Shown here one piece after another: positions 27,937 through 36,572 of a stretch of DNA of 64,000 nt (position 1 is its first letter; every line of letters begins with the position of its first letter). Origin of the DNA: Saccharibacillus qingshengii (lineage in GTDB: Bacteria; Bacillota; Bacilli; Paenibacillales; Paenibacillaceae); the NCBI RefSeq assembly GCF_013185195.1, contig NZ_JAAZWC010000006.1:154564-218563 (forward strand), written 5' to 3'. The position numbers and the translations under genes are program-made. The notes under the pieces were generated by a model. That model was not told the origin of the DNA, did no database searches, and saw only the letters and a program-made list of their open reading frames with translations.

Positions 27937-28527
27937 ATGACGCAAATGACGAAGCGGGCGCTGGCTGCCTCGCTCAAAAAGCTGCTGTCGCAAAAAACGC
28001 TCGACAAGATCACGGTCATCGATATTGCCGAAGACTGCGAAGTCAACCGACAGACTTTTTATTACCATTTCAAAGACATCTACGATCTGATCGACTGGAT
28101 CTACACGCACGAAGCTTCCAAAGCGTTAAACGGAAACAAGACGTACGAAACCTGGCAGCAGGGTTTCTTGCATATTTTTGAATATATCCAGAGCAACCGG
28201 AACTTTGTGCTGAATACGTATCATTCCGTGAACCGCGAACATCTCGAGCGCTATCTGCATCAGGAGACGCATGCGCTGCTGATCGGCGTGATCGAGGAAA
28301 AAGCGGCCGGCCGCAGCGTGCGCGAAGACGACAAAGCGTTTATCGCCCATTTCTACAAGTTTGCGTTCGTCGGATTGATCCTCGATTGGATCGGCCGCGG
28401 GATGCGCGAAGAGCCGAAGGCGATCGTAAAGCGCCTGAGCGTATTGATCCAGGGAGACTTCGCCGGTGCGCTGGAACGATTCGAGAGCGGTGCGCACCCG
28501 GGAGGGACGCGTCCGCCGTCCGGCTGA
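27937..28527 (+). CDS. TetR-family regulator (DhaS-like C-terminal domain)
   Basis: 196-residue regulator with an HTH in residues 6-52 (RALAASLKKLLSQKTLDKIT, VIDIAEDCEVNRQTFYYHFKDIYDL) and a TetR_C-type second domain (HIFEYIQSNRNFVLNTYHSV, HFYKFAFVGLILDWIGRGMRE) as in DhaS-like proteins. ATG at 27937 follows CGGAGGGA. It follows the TauE-like gene on the same strand and converges, with a six-base gap, on the exporter operon on the other strand. It may regulate either; no operator is obvious. Confidence 0.85.
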   Translation: MTQMTKRALAASLKKLLSQKTLDKITVIDIAEDCEVNRQTFYYHFKDIYDLIDWIYTHEASKALNGNKTYETWQQGFLHIFEYIQSNRNFVLNTYHSVNREHLERYLHQETHALLIGVIEEKAAGRSVREDDKAFIAHFYKFAFVGLILDWIGRGMREEPKAIVKRLSVLIQGDFAGALERFESGAHPGGTRPPSG

Positions 28528-28532
28528 ACGGA

Positions 28533-29312
28533 TCAGCGTACCGCTTGCATCCGGCGTTTGTAGACTCGCATTGCGAGGGCGTACGCGACGACCAGAATCC
28601 CCAGGCACCAGGCGAGCGCGGTCCAGATCTCCGCTCCGACCGGCTGCCCGCCAAGCAGGGAGCGCAGCGCTTCGACGATAGCGGTGACCGGCTGGTGTTC
28701 GGCAAAAGCACGCACCGGTCCAGGCATCGATTCCGTCGGCACAAAAGCGGAACTGACGAACGGCAGCAGGATAATCGGATAGGAGAAAGCGCTCGCTCCG
28801 TCCACCGATCCGGCGGACAGTCCGGCGATGACGGCGATCCAGGTCAGCGCCAGCGTGAAGAGAGCGAGAATGCCGATTGCGGCGAGCCAGGCCGGTACGC
28901 CTGCCGGCGAGCGGAAGCCGATCAGCAGCCCCGCAGCTACGATAACGACGAGCGAAATGGCATTGGATACGAGCGAAGTCAGCACATGCGCCCACAGCAG
29001 GGAAGACGGAGCGATCGGCATCGAACGGAACCGTTCGAACAGCCCTTCCTGCTTGTCGATAAACAGGCGGTAAGCCGTGTACGAGATGCCGGTTCCGATC
29101 GCGATCAGCAGGATGCCGGGCATCAAATAATTGACGTAATGGCCCGTCCCGGTATGGATAGCACCGCCGAATACATAGACGAACAAGAGCATGAACGCGA
29201 TCGGCATGACGGTTACGGTGAGGATGGTGTCCAGGCTGCGGAACGTATGGCGCATGGAACGTCCCAGCAGTACGCCGGTATCGCCGAGAAATCCGCTTTT
29301 TACGGTTTGCAT
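28533..29312 (-). CDS. ABC-2 type exporter permease (DrrB-like)
   Basis: 259-residue membrane protein with six helices, the permease half of a daunorubicin-type exporter. Features: GRSMRHTFRSLDTILTVTVMPIAFMLLF at the N terminus, the family loop PGILLIAIGTGISYTAYRL, EGLFERFRSMPIAPSSLLWAH, and FVSSAFVPTESMPGPVRAFAEHQPVT near the C terminus, a DrrB/NodJ hallmark. The start lies inside an AAGGAGG-bearing junction with the ATPase stop, so the two are coupled. The substrate is unknown; drug or lipid-like compounds are typical. Confidence 0.88.
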   Translation of the reverse strand: MQTVKSGFLGDTGVLLGRSMRHTFRSLDTILTVTVMPIAFMLLFVYVFGGAIHTGTGHYVNYLMPGILLIAIGTGISYTAYRLFIDKQEGLFERFRSMPIAPSSLLWAHVLTSLVSNAISLVVIVAAGLLIGFRSPAGVPAWLAAIGILALFTLALTWIAVIAGLSAGSVDGASAFSYPIILLPFVSSAFVPTESMPGPVRAFAEHQPVTAIVEALRSLLGGQPVGAEIWTALAWCLGILVVAYALAMRVYKRRMQAVR

Positions 29313-30080
29313 TTACTTCGCCTCCTTGGAGCCGACGATCGAGAGGAAAATCTCTTCGAGCGTCGGCTGTTTTTCGATATATTCCGTTCGGGCGGGCGGG
29401 AACATCCGCTTCAATTCGTCGAGCGAGCCGTTGGCAATGATGCGTCCCTGATGCAAAATGGCGATCCGGTCGGCAAGCTGCTCGGCTTCTTCCAGAACCT
29501 GCGTGGTCAGCAGGACCGTTGTGCCGGTATCCGCGAGCTGCTTGACGACCTTCCGGACCTCGATTCTCGCTTCGGGATCGAGCCCCGTCGTCGGTTCGTC
29601 CAGAAACAGGATATCCGGCTGCCCGATCAGACTCATGGCGATATCAAGTCTGCGCCGCATACCGCCCGAGTAGGAAGCCGCCCGCCTCCCCGAGGCTTCC
29701 GTAAGCCCGAAACGTTCCAGCAGCTCGTCCGCCGATTGGCGCGGCTGCTTCAACCGTCGCAGCTTGGCGATCAGGATCAGATTTTCGCGTCCGGTCAATA
29801 CGCCGTCGACCGCCGCGAACTGTCCCGTCAGGCTGATCGATCGGCGCACCGCATCGGGCTGCGAAGCCGGATCGAATCCGTTGACGGACACGCTTCCGCT
29901 GTCCGGACGAAGCAGCGTAGAGAGAATCTTGATGGTGGTGGTCTTGCCGGAACCATTGGAGCCGAGCAGCGCGAAGATCGAGCCCCGGCGCACTTCGAAA
30001 TCGACGCCGGTCAGCACAGGCAGATTCGGATAAGACTTGTGCAGGTTCTGCACGGAGATGGCCGTTTCGTGAATAGACAT
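29313..30080 (-). CDS. ABC exporter ATP-binding protein (DrrA-like)
   Basis: 255-residue ATPase with Walker A GSNGSGKTT, Q-loop region SLTGQFAAVDGVLTGRENL (a DrrA-type hallmark), signature YSGGMRRRLDIAMSLIG, Walker B ILFLDEPTTGLDP and the switch region LLTTQVLEEAEQLADRI, where the H-loop histidine of most ABC ATPases is replaced by Gln, as DrrA-like proteins often have. It pairs with the downstream permease and starts 13 bases after the HTH-pentapeptide gene, with AAGGAGG before the ATG. The three genes form one minus-strand operon. Confidence 0.9.
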   Translation of the reverse strand: MSIHETAISVQNLHKSYPNLPVLTGVDFEVRRGSIFALLGSNGSGKTTTIKILSTLLRPDSGSVSVNGFDPASQPDAVRRSISLTGQFAAVDGVLTGRENLILIAKLRRLKQPRQSADELLERFGLTEASGRRAASYSGGMRRRLDIAMSLIGQPDILFLDEPTTGLDPEARIEVRKVVKQLADTGTTVLLTTQVLEEAEQLADRIAILHQGRIIANGSLDELKRMFPPARTEYIEKQPTLEEIFLSIVGSKEAK

Positions 30081-30093
30081 GGAAATTCCTCCT

Positions 30094-30984
30094 TCAGGGG
30101 TCGATCAGAGTGATTCCGCTCAGATCCGCTTTGCCGCTTTTCAGGAACGAATACGTCAACCGGTCTGCCTTGCAGTCGATAAATCGGACTTTCTTGAGGG
30201 TTTTGTTCTTGAAAAAGGTTCGCGTAAGCGTCGCATTGCGGAAGGTGACGTCGGAGAAGGCGCAGTTCTCGAACGAACAGCCTTCGAACATGCCTTCCAG
30301 CACAAGTCCGGTAAGATGGGTGCCGTGAAACCGGGTGCGTGTCCAGACGACGCCGGTCAGCGTACAGTTCTGCAGCTGTGAAGATTCGAAGCCTGTTTCC
30401 GTCAGGTTGGCGCCCGACAAATCGCAGCCTGCCAGATGGCTTCCGGCAAAGACCGTTCTCGTCAGGGAAGCGTTCAAAAACAAGCTGTTCGTCATGTGCG
30501 TATGCTCGAAGCGGCTGCCGCCGAGTTCCGCGTTCGAGAAGTCGCATTCTTCCACATAATTGCTTTTGAGCAGCAGATCCGGAAGATGGGCCCCGACAAA
30601 CAGCGAACGCCGGATAAAGGAAGAACCGAACTGTTCGTGCAGCCCTTCCAGACCCGAGAAGTCCGCATCCACCCAGCTTCCTTCCGACATGTTCCAGGCC
30701 GGCGCGGCAGTTTCCGGGAGGGAATCCTGCGGCTTTGCCGGTTCCGCGGTCGAAGGAGGCTCCGCAGCAGTCTGCCGGAAATGCTGGGAGAAATGGTTCA
30801 GGTCCAGATCCAGAATTTGGGCGAGGCGGTCCAGCGTGAGAATATCGGGCAGCGACTCACCGCGCTCCCATTTTCCGACTGCCTGGGGACTAAGCGACAG
30901 CTGGCGGGCCAACAGGGCCTGGGACAAATTTTTGGCTTTGCGGGCTTCCGCGATTTTGTTTCCGATCTCGATCGGGGTGAACAT
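30094..30984 (-). CDS. XRE-type HTH regulator fused to pentapeptide repeats
   Basis: 296-residue protein. Residues 1-66 are a Cro/CI-like HTH (IEIGNKIAEARKAKNLSQAL, LARQLSLSPQAVGKWERGES). After an Ala/Pro/Glu linker (about 68-95), residues about 110-280 are pentapeptide repeats in the right-handed beta-helix pattern, for example CDFSNAELGGSRFEH, FAGSHLAGCDLSGANLTETGF and CSFENCAFSDVTFRNATLTR. HTH-pentapeptide fusions are frequent next to DrrAB-like exporters in Bacilli and are presumed regulators; the repeats may mimic DNA or bind a ligand. First gene of the exporter operon. The divergent oleate-hydratase gene lies 302 bases away. Confidence 0.85.
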   Translation of the reverse strand: MFTPIEIGNKIAEARKAKNLSQALLARQLSLSPQAVGKWERGESLPDILTLDRLAQILDLDLNHFSQHFRQTAAEPPSTAEPAKPQDSLPETAAPAWNMSEGSWVDADFSGLEGLHEQFGSSFIRRSLFVGAHLPDLLLKSNYVEECDFSNAELGGSRFEHTHMTNSLFLNASLTRTVFAGSHLAGCDLSGANLTETGFESSQLQNCTLTGVVWTRTRFHGTHLTGLVLEGMFEGCSFENCAFSDVTFRNATLTRTFFKNKTLKKVRFIDCKADRLTYSFLKSGKADLSGITLIDP

Positions 30985-31151
30985 GAAGGCACCTTCTTTC
31001 TTGGAGTTTCGTCGACGCCATCAGCTTAACCGGATTCCCCGGGGAAGGAAATGAAAAACGCGCAACCGCCGGTTGTTTTTCCGCTACCTTTGGTAGGATG
31101 CCCGTTTTCCGGGCGATTCAGACAGGCAAACAGGCGGGAAATACCCCGAAT

Positions 31152-31206
31152 ATAGACAATCCCCGCCTTGTGTCCAAACTTCCGACATGAGACGGGGATT
31201 GTCTAT
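31152..31206. promoter_or_regulatory. Inverted repeat upstream of oleate hydratase
   Basis: ATAGACAATCCCCG and CGGGGATTGTCTAT, 14-base perfect arms around a 27-base loop, 80 bases ahead of the ohyA start. There is no T-tract. It may be an operator pair or an mRNA leader hairpin. Confidence 0.45.
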
Positions 31207-31286
31207 GTTTGCTGTTCGATAAGAAGCCTATGCTGAAATCAGCTTCAGAGTGCGTTCAAAATCCTGGAAATGTGGAGGGAATACTC

Positions 31287-33056
31287 ATGTACTACAGCAG
31301 CGGCAATTACGAAGCGTTCGCAAGACCGGTGAAACCGGAAGGCGTGGACGGCAAGTCGGCGTACCTCGTCGGAGCGGGACTGGCCTCGTTGGCGGCAGCC
31401 TGCTTCCTGATTCGCGACGGACAGATGAAAGGCTCGCATATTCATATCCTGGAAGAGTTGAAGATGCCGGGCGGCGCGCTCGACGGCAGCGAAGAAGCAG
31501 GCAAAGGGTTCGTCATCCGCGGCGGCCGCGAGATGGAAGACCACTTCGAATGTCTGTGGGATCTGTTCCATTCCATTCCGTCGCTTGAAGTCGAAAATGC
31601 GTCGGTGCTGGATGAATTCTATTGGCTGAACAAAAAAGACCCGAACTATTCGCTGATGCGCGCTACGGTCAACCGGGGCGAAGATGCGCACACGGACGGC
31701 AAATTCACGCTCAGCGAAAAAGCGTCCATGGAGATCGTCAAGCTGTTCCTGACCCGCGACGAAGATCTGTACGATCTGAAGATCACGGATGTGTTTACGG
31801 AAGAATTCTTCGCTTCGAACTTCTGGCTGTACTGGCGTACCATGTTCGCGTTCGAAGATTGGCACAGCGCGCTTGAGATGAAGCTGTATATCCAGCGGTT
31901 TATCCACCATATCGGCGGACTGCCGGACTTCTCGGCGCTCAAGTTCACCCAATACAACCAGTTCGAGTCGCTTGTCCAGCCGATGCTGAAGTATCTGGAA
32001 GAACACGGCGTGCAGTTCGTCTACGATACCCGCGTCACCAACGTGGTCTTCGAGCAGCACGGCACGCGCAAAGTCGCGGCGAAGATCGAATGTATGCGCG
32101 GCGGACAGCCCGAAAGTATCGATCTGACGGAAGACGACCTGGTCTTCGTGACCAACGGCAGCTGTACGGAGAATTCGTCGCTTGGCGATCATCGTCATCC
32201 GGCGGTACTCAAGACGGAGCCGGGCGGCTGCTGGGAGCTGTGGCGCAGCATTGCGGCCCAGGACGAATCGTTCGGCCGCCCGGACAAGTTCTGCACGAAT
32301 ATCGACGAGACCAAATGGGAATCGGCGACGATCACGACGCTGGATGACCGGATTCCGCCTTATATCGAGCAGATCTGCCAACGCGATCCGTTCAGCGGCA
32401 AAGTGGTTACCGGCGGGATCGTCAGCGTCAAAGATTCGAGCTGGATGCTGAGCTGGACACTGAACCGTCAGCCCCATTTCAAGAAACAGCCCAAAGACCA
32501 GCTGGTTGTCTGGTTCTATGCCCTCTACACGGACGTGCCGGGCGATTATATCAAGAAGCCGATCAGCGCCTGTACCGGGGAAGAGATCACGGCCGAATGG
32601 CTGTACCATATGGGCGTGCCGGAAGCGGATATCCCGGAAATGGCCGCGAATTCCGCCAACTGCATTCCGTGCATGATGCCTTATATCACGGCGTTCTTCA
32701 TGCCCCGCACGGCGGGCGACCGGCCCAAAGTCGTTCCGGACGGCTGCGTAAACTTCGCCTTCATCGGGCAGTTCGCCGATACCGAGCGTGATACGGTATT
32801 CACGACCGAGTATTCGGTGCGCACGGCGATGGAATCGGTGTATACGCTGCTTGGCGTAGACCGCGGCGTGCCGGAAGTGTTCGCGTCCGAATACGATATC
32901 CGCGTCCTGCTGGATTCGACCTCGAAGATGATGGACGGCAAGAAGCTCACCGAACTCAAACAGCCCATGCTGCTTAAGCTGCTGGAACAGGGAGCACTGA
33001 GAAAAGTATCGGGCACCGTGGTCGGCGAGCTGCTGAAGAAGTACGGGATTGTGTAA
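31287..33056 (+). CDS. ohyA: Oleate hydratase
   Basis: FAD-dependent hydratase that adds water to the cis-9 double bond of oleate and similar fatty acids to give 10-hydroxy acids; in Gram-positives it detoxifies unsaturated host or plant fatty acids. The 589-residue length fits. Features: [23 protein letters not shown]-binding [48 protein letters not shown] with the glutamate proposed to activate water, and the C-terminal [16 protein letters not shown]. The ORF extends to 31209, but GGAGGG precedes the ATG at 31287. It is monocistronic, followed by repeat elements and a terminator. Confidence 0.95.
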   Translation: MYYSSGNYEAFARPVKPEGVDGKSAYLVGAGLASLAAACFLIRDGQMKGSHIHILEELKMPGGALDGSEEAGKGFVIRGGREMEDHFECLWDLFHSIPSLEVENASVLDEFYWLNKKDPNYSLMRATVNRGEDAHTDGKFTLSEKASMEIVKLFLTRDEDLYDLKITDVFTEEFFASNFWLYWRTMFAFEDWHSALEMKLYIQRFIHHIGGLPDFSALKFTQYNQFESLVQPMLKYLEEHGVQFVYDTRVTNVVFEQHGTRKVAAKIECMRGGQPESIDLTEDDLVFVTNGSCTENSSLGDHRHPAVLKTEPGGCWELWRSIAAQDESFGRPDKFCTNIDETKWESATITTLDDRIPPYIEQICQRDPFSGKVVTGGIVSVKDSSWMLSWTLNRQPHFKKQPKDQLVVWFYALYTDVPGDYIKKPISACTGEEITAEWLYHMGVPEADIPEMAANSANCIPCMMPYITAFFMPRTAGDRPKVVPDGCVNFAFIGQFADTERDTVFTTEYSVRTAMESVYTLLGVDRGVPEVFASEYDIRVLLDSTSKMMDGKKLTELKQPMLLKLLEQGALRKVSGTVVGELLKKYGIV

Positions 33057-33058
33057 CG

Positions 33059-33270
33059 AGTACCTTGTCAACACTAAAGGTAGGAATACGCTCCCCTGAA
33101 TCGCACTAGTACTTTGACCGATAACGATGTTAGGTTACGCCCCTCGAAAACCCGCTTGAACCGTGCGTGTTTCCGATGAACGCAAACCTCAGATTTGGTT
33201 CGGTCAAGGTACTAGAAGCGTGTGCGTTTCAGGGAAACGTAAACCTGTGATTAAGAGTTGAAAGGGTACG
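33059..33270. repeat. TIR hairpin repeat (ACCTTGTCAA family), composite copy
   Basis: Begins three bases into the sequence after the ohyA stop. AGTACCTTG and CAAGGTACT bracket 33059-33213; inside, TAGGTTACGCCC faces AACGCAAACCT. A second half-unit (GAAACGTAAACCTGTGATTAAGAGTTGAAAGGGTAC) follows to 33270. The same components make the simpler 100-base copy at 42.18 kb. Confidence 0.6.
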
Positions 33271-33310
33271 AGACCCCCGGTTCTTCCTGAAATCCGAATA
33301 AAGCACCTGC

Positions 33311-33373
33311 AAGCATGGCCCGATTTGGCAAAGCGTATTTCGCGCTTTGTCGAACAGAGGGTCATGCTTTTTT
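33311..33373 (+). terminator. Terminator for ohyA
   Basis: Outer stem AAGCATG/CATGCTT and inner stem GCAAAGCG/CGCTTTG, then a T-rich tail. It lies about 250 bases after the ohyA stop, beyond the repeat, so the repeat would be part of the transcript. Confidence 0.65.
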
Positions 33374-33460
33374 GGTTTTTTGTCCAACTTTTGCGGAATT
33401 GGCGGCGTTTATATATAGAAGAAATCACAGAAAAAGAAAAATGCAGAGAGGGAGCTTAAC

Positions 33461-34063
33461 ATGCAGCTCAAACCGGAGACCCCGTTCCCAATCAGAGCCT
33501 GGATCATCATCGTACTGCTGATAGGGAGCACCGTCCTGACCTTGACATGGATTGACGAGAAGAAACAAGCGAAGAGGGTCGTTTATCAGCAGACGGGGGC
33601 AGTCCTGTCCACGCTGCAAAGCGCAAGGTCGGAGCTGTATGAAGCCGCGCGCACCCTTGAAGGAGGCGCGGACGCTGTCGACCTTCTCTATGAAGTGGAC
33701 GATGTTCGAATTCTCTTAAGCGAAGCCCGAGGCAGGTTATGGACGCTGGCTGCGCCGGAGAACCTCTATTCCTGGTTGGCAGCGACGATCGACTTCGACA
33801 GGTACCTGGAACAAGAATTGACTTCCAAATGGCGGGAAAACCCTTCGGTCCTGCAAGGCGAAGCCAGGCAGCGTGCAGCTGCGGACCTGGAGGCGCTTCA
33901 CGCCGATCTGGATGAACTGCTGCGGCAGATCGAGCCGGATGAGCACGGGCGCTTCGAGATGGACAAGCTGGGACCGGACTGGGAACAAACCCTGAAGCGG
34001 CGGATCCTCGAGAATCCCGACTCCGATCTGCATCGGTATTTGAAAGAACGGCATAATCTGTAA
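33461..34063 (+). CDS. Single-pass membrane protein of unknown function
   Basis: 200-residue protein with one N-terminal transmembrane helix (about 12-30, AWIIIVLLIGSTVLTLTW) and an extracytoplasmic or cytosolic alpha-helical body rich in Leu, Glu and Arg, with probable coiled coil (ALSTLQSARSELYEAARTLE-like heptads and RAAADLEALHADLDELLRQI). I do not recognise a family. Start chosen from GAGGGAGC. A 60-residue membrane peptide gene follows 36 bases later and is probably cotranscribed. Confidence 0.7.
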   Translation: MQLKPETPFPIRAWIIIVLLIGSTVLTLTWIDEKKQAKRVVYQQTGAVLSTLQSARSELYEAARTLEGGADAVDLLYEVDDVRILLSEARGRLWTLAAPENLYSWLAATIDFDRYLEQELTSKWRENPSVLQGEARQRAAADLEALHADLDELLRQIEPDEHGRFEMDKLGPDWEQTLKRRILENPDSDLHRYLKERHNL

Positions 34064-34099
34064 CCGGCCGTATACACATCATGAAAGGAGCATACGCAA

Positions 34100-34282
34100 A
34101 TGAAAAATAACGAGCGCAAACTTCTATGGGGGCTGCTGATTACCGTCATCGTCGTATTGATTGTACTGGGCGCCCTGCAATTTCTTAAGGAGGATGAGCC
34201 GGGTACGTATCAAAGAACCGATGGGCAGACCGGGCAGACGGAAACGATTAAGCAGCCGGAACCGGGAAAAAAGCCGTCCTGA
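34100..34282 (+). CDS. Small single-pass membrane protein
   Basis: 60 residues: a basic N terminus (KNNERK), one transmembrane helix (about 8-28, LLWGLLITVIVVLIVLGAL), and a hydrophilic Gly/Gln/Thr-rich tail ending KKPS. AAAGGAGC lies ten bases before the ATG, and the gene follows the previous membrane protein closely, which supports it being real. Function unknown. Confidence 0.65.
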   Translation: MKNNERKLLWGLLITVIVVLIVLGALQFLKEDEPGTYQRTDGQTGQTETIKQPEPGKKPS

Positions 34283-34331
34283 CGATGAGCGGCTACCGGG
34301 AAACGGAATCGGAGCGTACAGTATAATCAAT

Positions 34332-34430
34332 ATGAACAATGGCAAATTCAGTCCCGACCCGGAACAGCGCCCGATTCATATCAAACTGCGGCAGGCGGTC
34401 TTCGCCAAGTACGGATTATCCCAGTCGTAA
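34332..34430 (+). CDS. Very short hypothetical ORF
   Basis: 32 codons (starts NNGKFSPDPEQRPIHIKLRQ). TATAAT lies at 34322-34327 but no ribosome site is evident, so it may be a fragment or not translated. Confidence 0.25.
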   Translation: MNNGKFSPDPEQRPIHIKLRQAVFAKYGLSQS

Positions 34431-34447
34431 CGGGCTGCGGCCCCCGA

Positions 34448-35263
34448 TTATTTGACGCCCAGACGCATCCGGTAGCTGAACAGCACATCCCGCTCTTTTC
34501 CTGCGAAAAACGTATCTACGGCCCGGCCGAAAGCTTCTGCCTGGGCTGCGACGTCTTCCGCGCCGCGCTTGATCGCGCTCTGCATCCCGCCCTGGCTGAG
34601 CGCGATATTCGTATAGCGCTCCGCATCGCAGACTTCCCGGTTGTGGAATAAGACCTCCCGCGTATAACGGAACAGGCCGGACTCCCGGATCTGCCGCAGA
34701 TGGTCTTCTTTGGGCCACTTGTGCGCTTGCTGTTCTTCCGGCGCCAGCTCCGCCGCGCGGCGGTCGGCCAGAGCGGCGAATTCCGCGTACGCCGCTTCGA
34801 TGTCCGCGTTCAATACCGGCGGCCAGTCGCAATCGTAAGCGGCGAAGACGCCGCCCGGGCGCAGCACGCGGGCGAATTCCGCCAGCGACGGCTGCGGGTT
34901 CATCCAGTGGAACGACTGCGAGCAGGTAACCACATCGGCCCATCCGTCTTCGAGATCAAGCGCATCGGAATAACCTTCGCGGAATTCGAGCTGGCCAGGC
35001 CTGCCTGCCGCTTCCCATTTCGCTTCGGCAATACCGCGCATACCGGCACCCGGTTCAATCCCGACGATTTGCTGTGCCCGGTCCAGCCACAGAAACGTCG
35101 ACAATCCCGTTCCGCAGCCGACATCGGCTACGCGGCGCGGCGTTTCCTGCAGATAGGTTTCCAGAATGCGCACGACTTCTTCCGGGGCGGAAGGACGGCT
35201 GCGATCGTACAGTTCGCCGAATCCGGCAAAGCGTTCGACATTGTTTTTGCGGATATGCTCCAT
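34448..35263 (-). CDS. Class I SAM-dependent methyltransferase
   Basis: 271-residue Rossmann-fold methyltransferase. Motif I VADVGCGTGLSTFLWLDRA, motif II IVGIEPGAGM, acidic loop FREGYSDALDLEDGWADVV, motif IV CSQSFHWMNP and post-motif LAEFARVLRPGGVFAAYD. The FHWM/LRPGG pattern suits small-molecule methyltransferases of the Methyltransf_11 type. The substrate is unknown. It stands alone on the minus strand; the start is supported by AGGAGCG upstream. Confidence 0.82.
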   Translation of the reverse strand: MEHIRKNNVERFAGFGELYDRSRPSAPEEVVRILETYLQETPRRVADVGCGTGLSTFLWLDRAQQIVGIEPGAGMRGIAEAKWEAAGRPGQLEFREGYSDALDLEDGWADVVTCSQSFHWMNPQPSLAEFARVLRPGGVFAAYDCDWPPVLNADIEAAYAEFAALADRRAAELAPEEQQAHKWPKEDHLRQIRESGLFRYTREVLFHNREVCDAERYTNIALSQGGMQSAIKRGAEDVAAQAEAFGRAVDTFFAGKERDVLFSYRMRLGVK

Positions 35264-35386
35264 TTTATTCGTTTCGCTCCTTTGCTGTTCGTCTGAATCT
35301 TATTATGGCACAGCCGGAACTCCACGGGGAATCGGATGGGAACATGCGAAAAGCACGTCCCCATCGGCGTGCAAAAAGGAGGACTT

Positions 35387-35971
35387 ATGCTCATCTTTAT
35401 CCTATTGGGCGTCATGGCGCTGTTCGTCTGCGGGGTCATTACGGCCGCGCTGGGGACCCGGATGAAACATCCGGGCGTTCTGATCGCCAATCTGCTGCTG
35501 ATCGGAGCGATCTTCTGGTTGGGCAATGCCGCATCCGCTGCTCCGGGATCGCATTCGGGCAACGGCAATCCTGGTCTGATCCTGGTTTTTCCGCTTGGCG
35601 CGCTGGTCATCGTACTGATCGGCCAGCTGTATGCCTGGGCCCGGCCGCGCCGTTTTCGTCCGATCGTCTTGGCGGCGCTGCTGATCGGCCTGATCGCGCA
35701 TCAGGCGGCGGGGTTCGAACTTCAGCGGATTCGATACTCCGGGCTGCGTGAACGTATTATCGAAGCGATGACGGCAGAGGGGATGCGCGATGCCCGGAGC
35801 TTTGCGGATGCCGTCACTTCGGGGCCGGGCTCCATGCATATGAACAGTCACTTTTTTCATCTGAATACGTACTTGATGTTCGTGGGCTGGGCGGCGATTG
35901 CCGCCGTTATTTTGCTGCTTGTGTTTCCGGTTTCCGCCGGCAGACCGCATCAGGAGGAGGACTTGGCATGA
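35387..35971 (+). CDS. Multi-pass membrane protein of unknown function
   Basis: 194 residues with four to five helices (LIFILLGVMALFVCGVITAA near the start; LILVFPLGALVIVLIGQLY; IVLAALLIGLIAHQAAGF; and VGWAAIAAVILLLVFPVSAG near the end), and a soluble loop between the last two. The ORF runs to 35336, but AAAGGAGG before the ATG at 35387 sets the start. Its stop codon overlaps the start of the P-loop gene (ATGA), so the two are coupled. I recognise no family. Confidence 0.7.
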   Translation: MLIFILLGVMALFVCGVITAALGTRMKHPGVLIANLLLIGAIFWLGNAASAAPGSHSGNGNPGLILVFPLGALVIVLIGQLYAWARPRRFRPIVLAALLIGLIAHQAAGFELQRIRYSGLRERIIEAMTAEGMRDARSFADAVTSGPGSMHMNSHFFHLNTYLMFVGWAAIAAVILLLVFPVSAGRPHQEEDLA

Positions 35972-36525
35972 AACCTATAGATATTCCTTATCGCCGGCTG
36001 CATCTCTTCGGCGCGTCGGGTTCCGGTGCGACCACGCTCGGACGCGCGCTTGGCGAACGTCTGCCGCATACGGTGCTGGACGGCGACGACTATTTCTGGA
36101 TACATAAATTTGATGCGGCCTATCCCCCGGAAGAGCGGGCGCGCCTGCTGGGCGAAGAAATGAAGCGGCATGACCGCTGGATACTGACCGGTGCCGTGTG
36201 CGGCTGGGGGGACGGTTTTAAGCCTGACTTCGACTTGGTGGTCTTCCTGCATGTGCCTCCCGAAGAGAGGCTGGCCCGTCTGAGAGCGCGCGAACTGAAG
36301 CGGTACGGCGAAGATGCGCTGCCGGGAGGACGTCTGTATGCGCAGTCGCAGGCTTTTCTGGAATGGGCGGCGCTGTACGACCATCCCGGCGAGGAAGTGC
36401 GCAGTCTGGAGCAGCATGAGCGCTGGATGGCGGATCTGGAATGCCCGATTCTGCGGCTCGAGGGTAACTCCGGTACGGAGGAGCGGGTAGAGCGGGTACT
36501 GGCCGCTTTGCGGGAGATTCGGTAA
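35968..36525 (+). CDS. P-loop nucleotide kinase-like protein with atypical Walker A
   Basis: 185-residue adenylate-kinase-like P-loop protein. The expected Walker A is GASGSGATTLG, with Ala where the catalytic Lys of GxxxxGK[ST] normally lies. Close relatives often carry GASGSGTTTLG, so the loss is a family trait rather than a local mutation. Other features: LDGDDYFWIHKFDAAYPPEE, DFDLVVFLHVPPEERLARL (Walker B-like), a lid with ARLRARELKRYG and a terminal helix. The phosphate acceptor is unknown. It overlaps the preceding membrane-protein gene by four bases, with GGAGGAGG upstream. Confidence 0.72.
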   Translation: MKPIDIPYRRLHLFGASGSGATTLGRALGERLPHTVLDGDDYFWIHKFDAAYPPEERARLLGEEMKRHDRWILTGAVCGWGDGFKPDFDLVVFLHVPPEERLARLRARELKRYGEDALPGGRLYAQSQAFLEWAALYDHPGEEVRSLEQHERWMADLECPILRLEGNSGTEERVERVLAALREIR

Positions 36526-36572
36526 CAAGCCCGGATGTGAAGAGATTAGAAGAGAGAAGGATGAGGAAGCAG

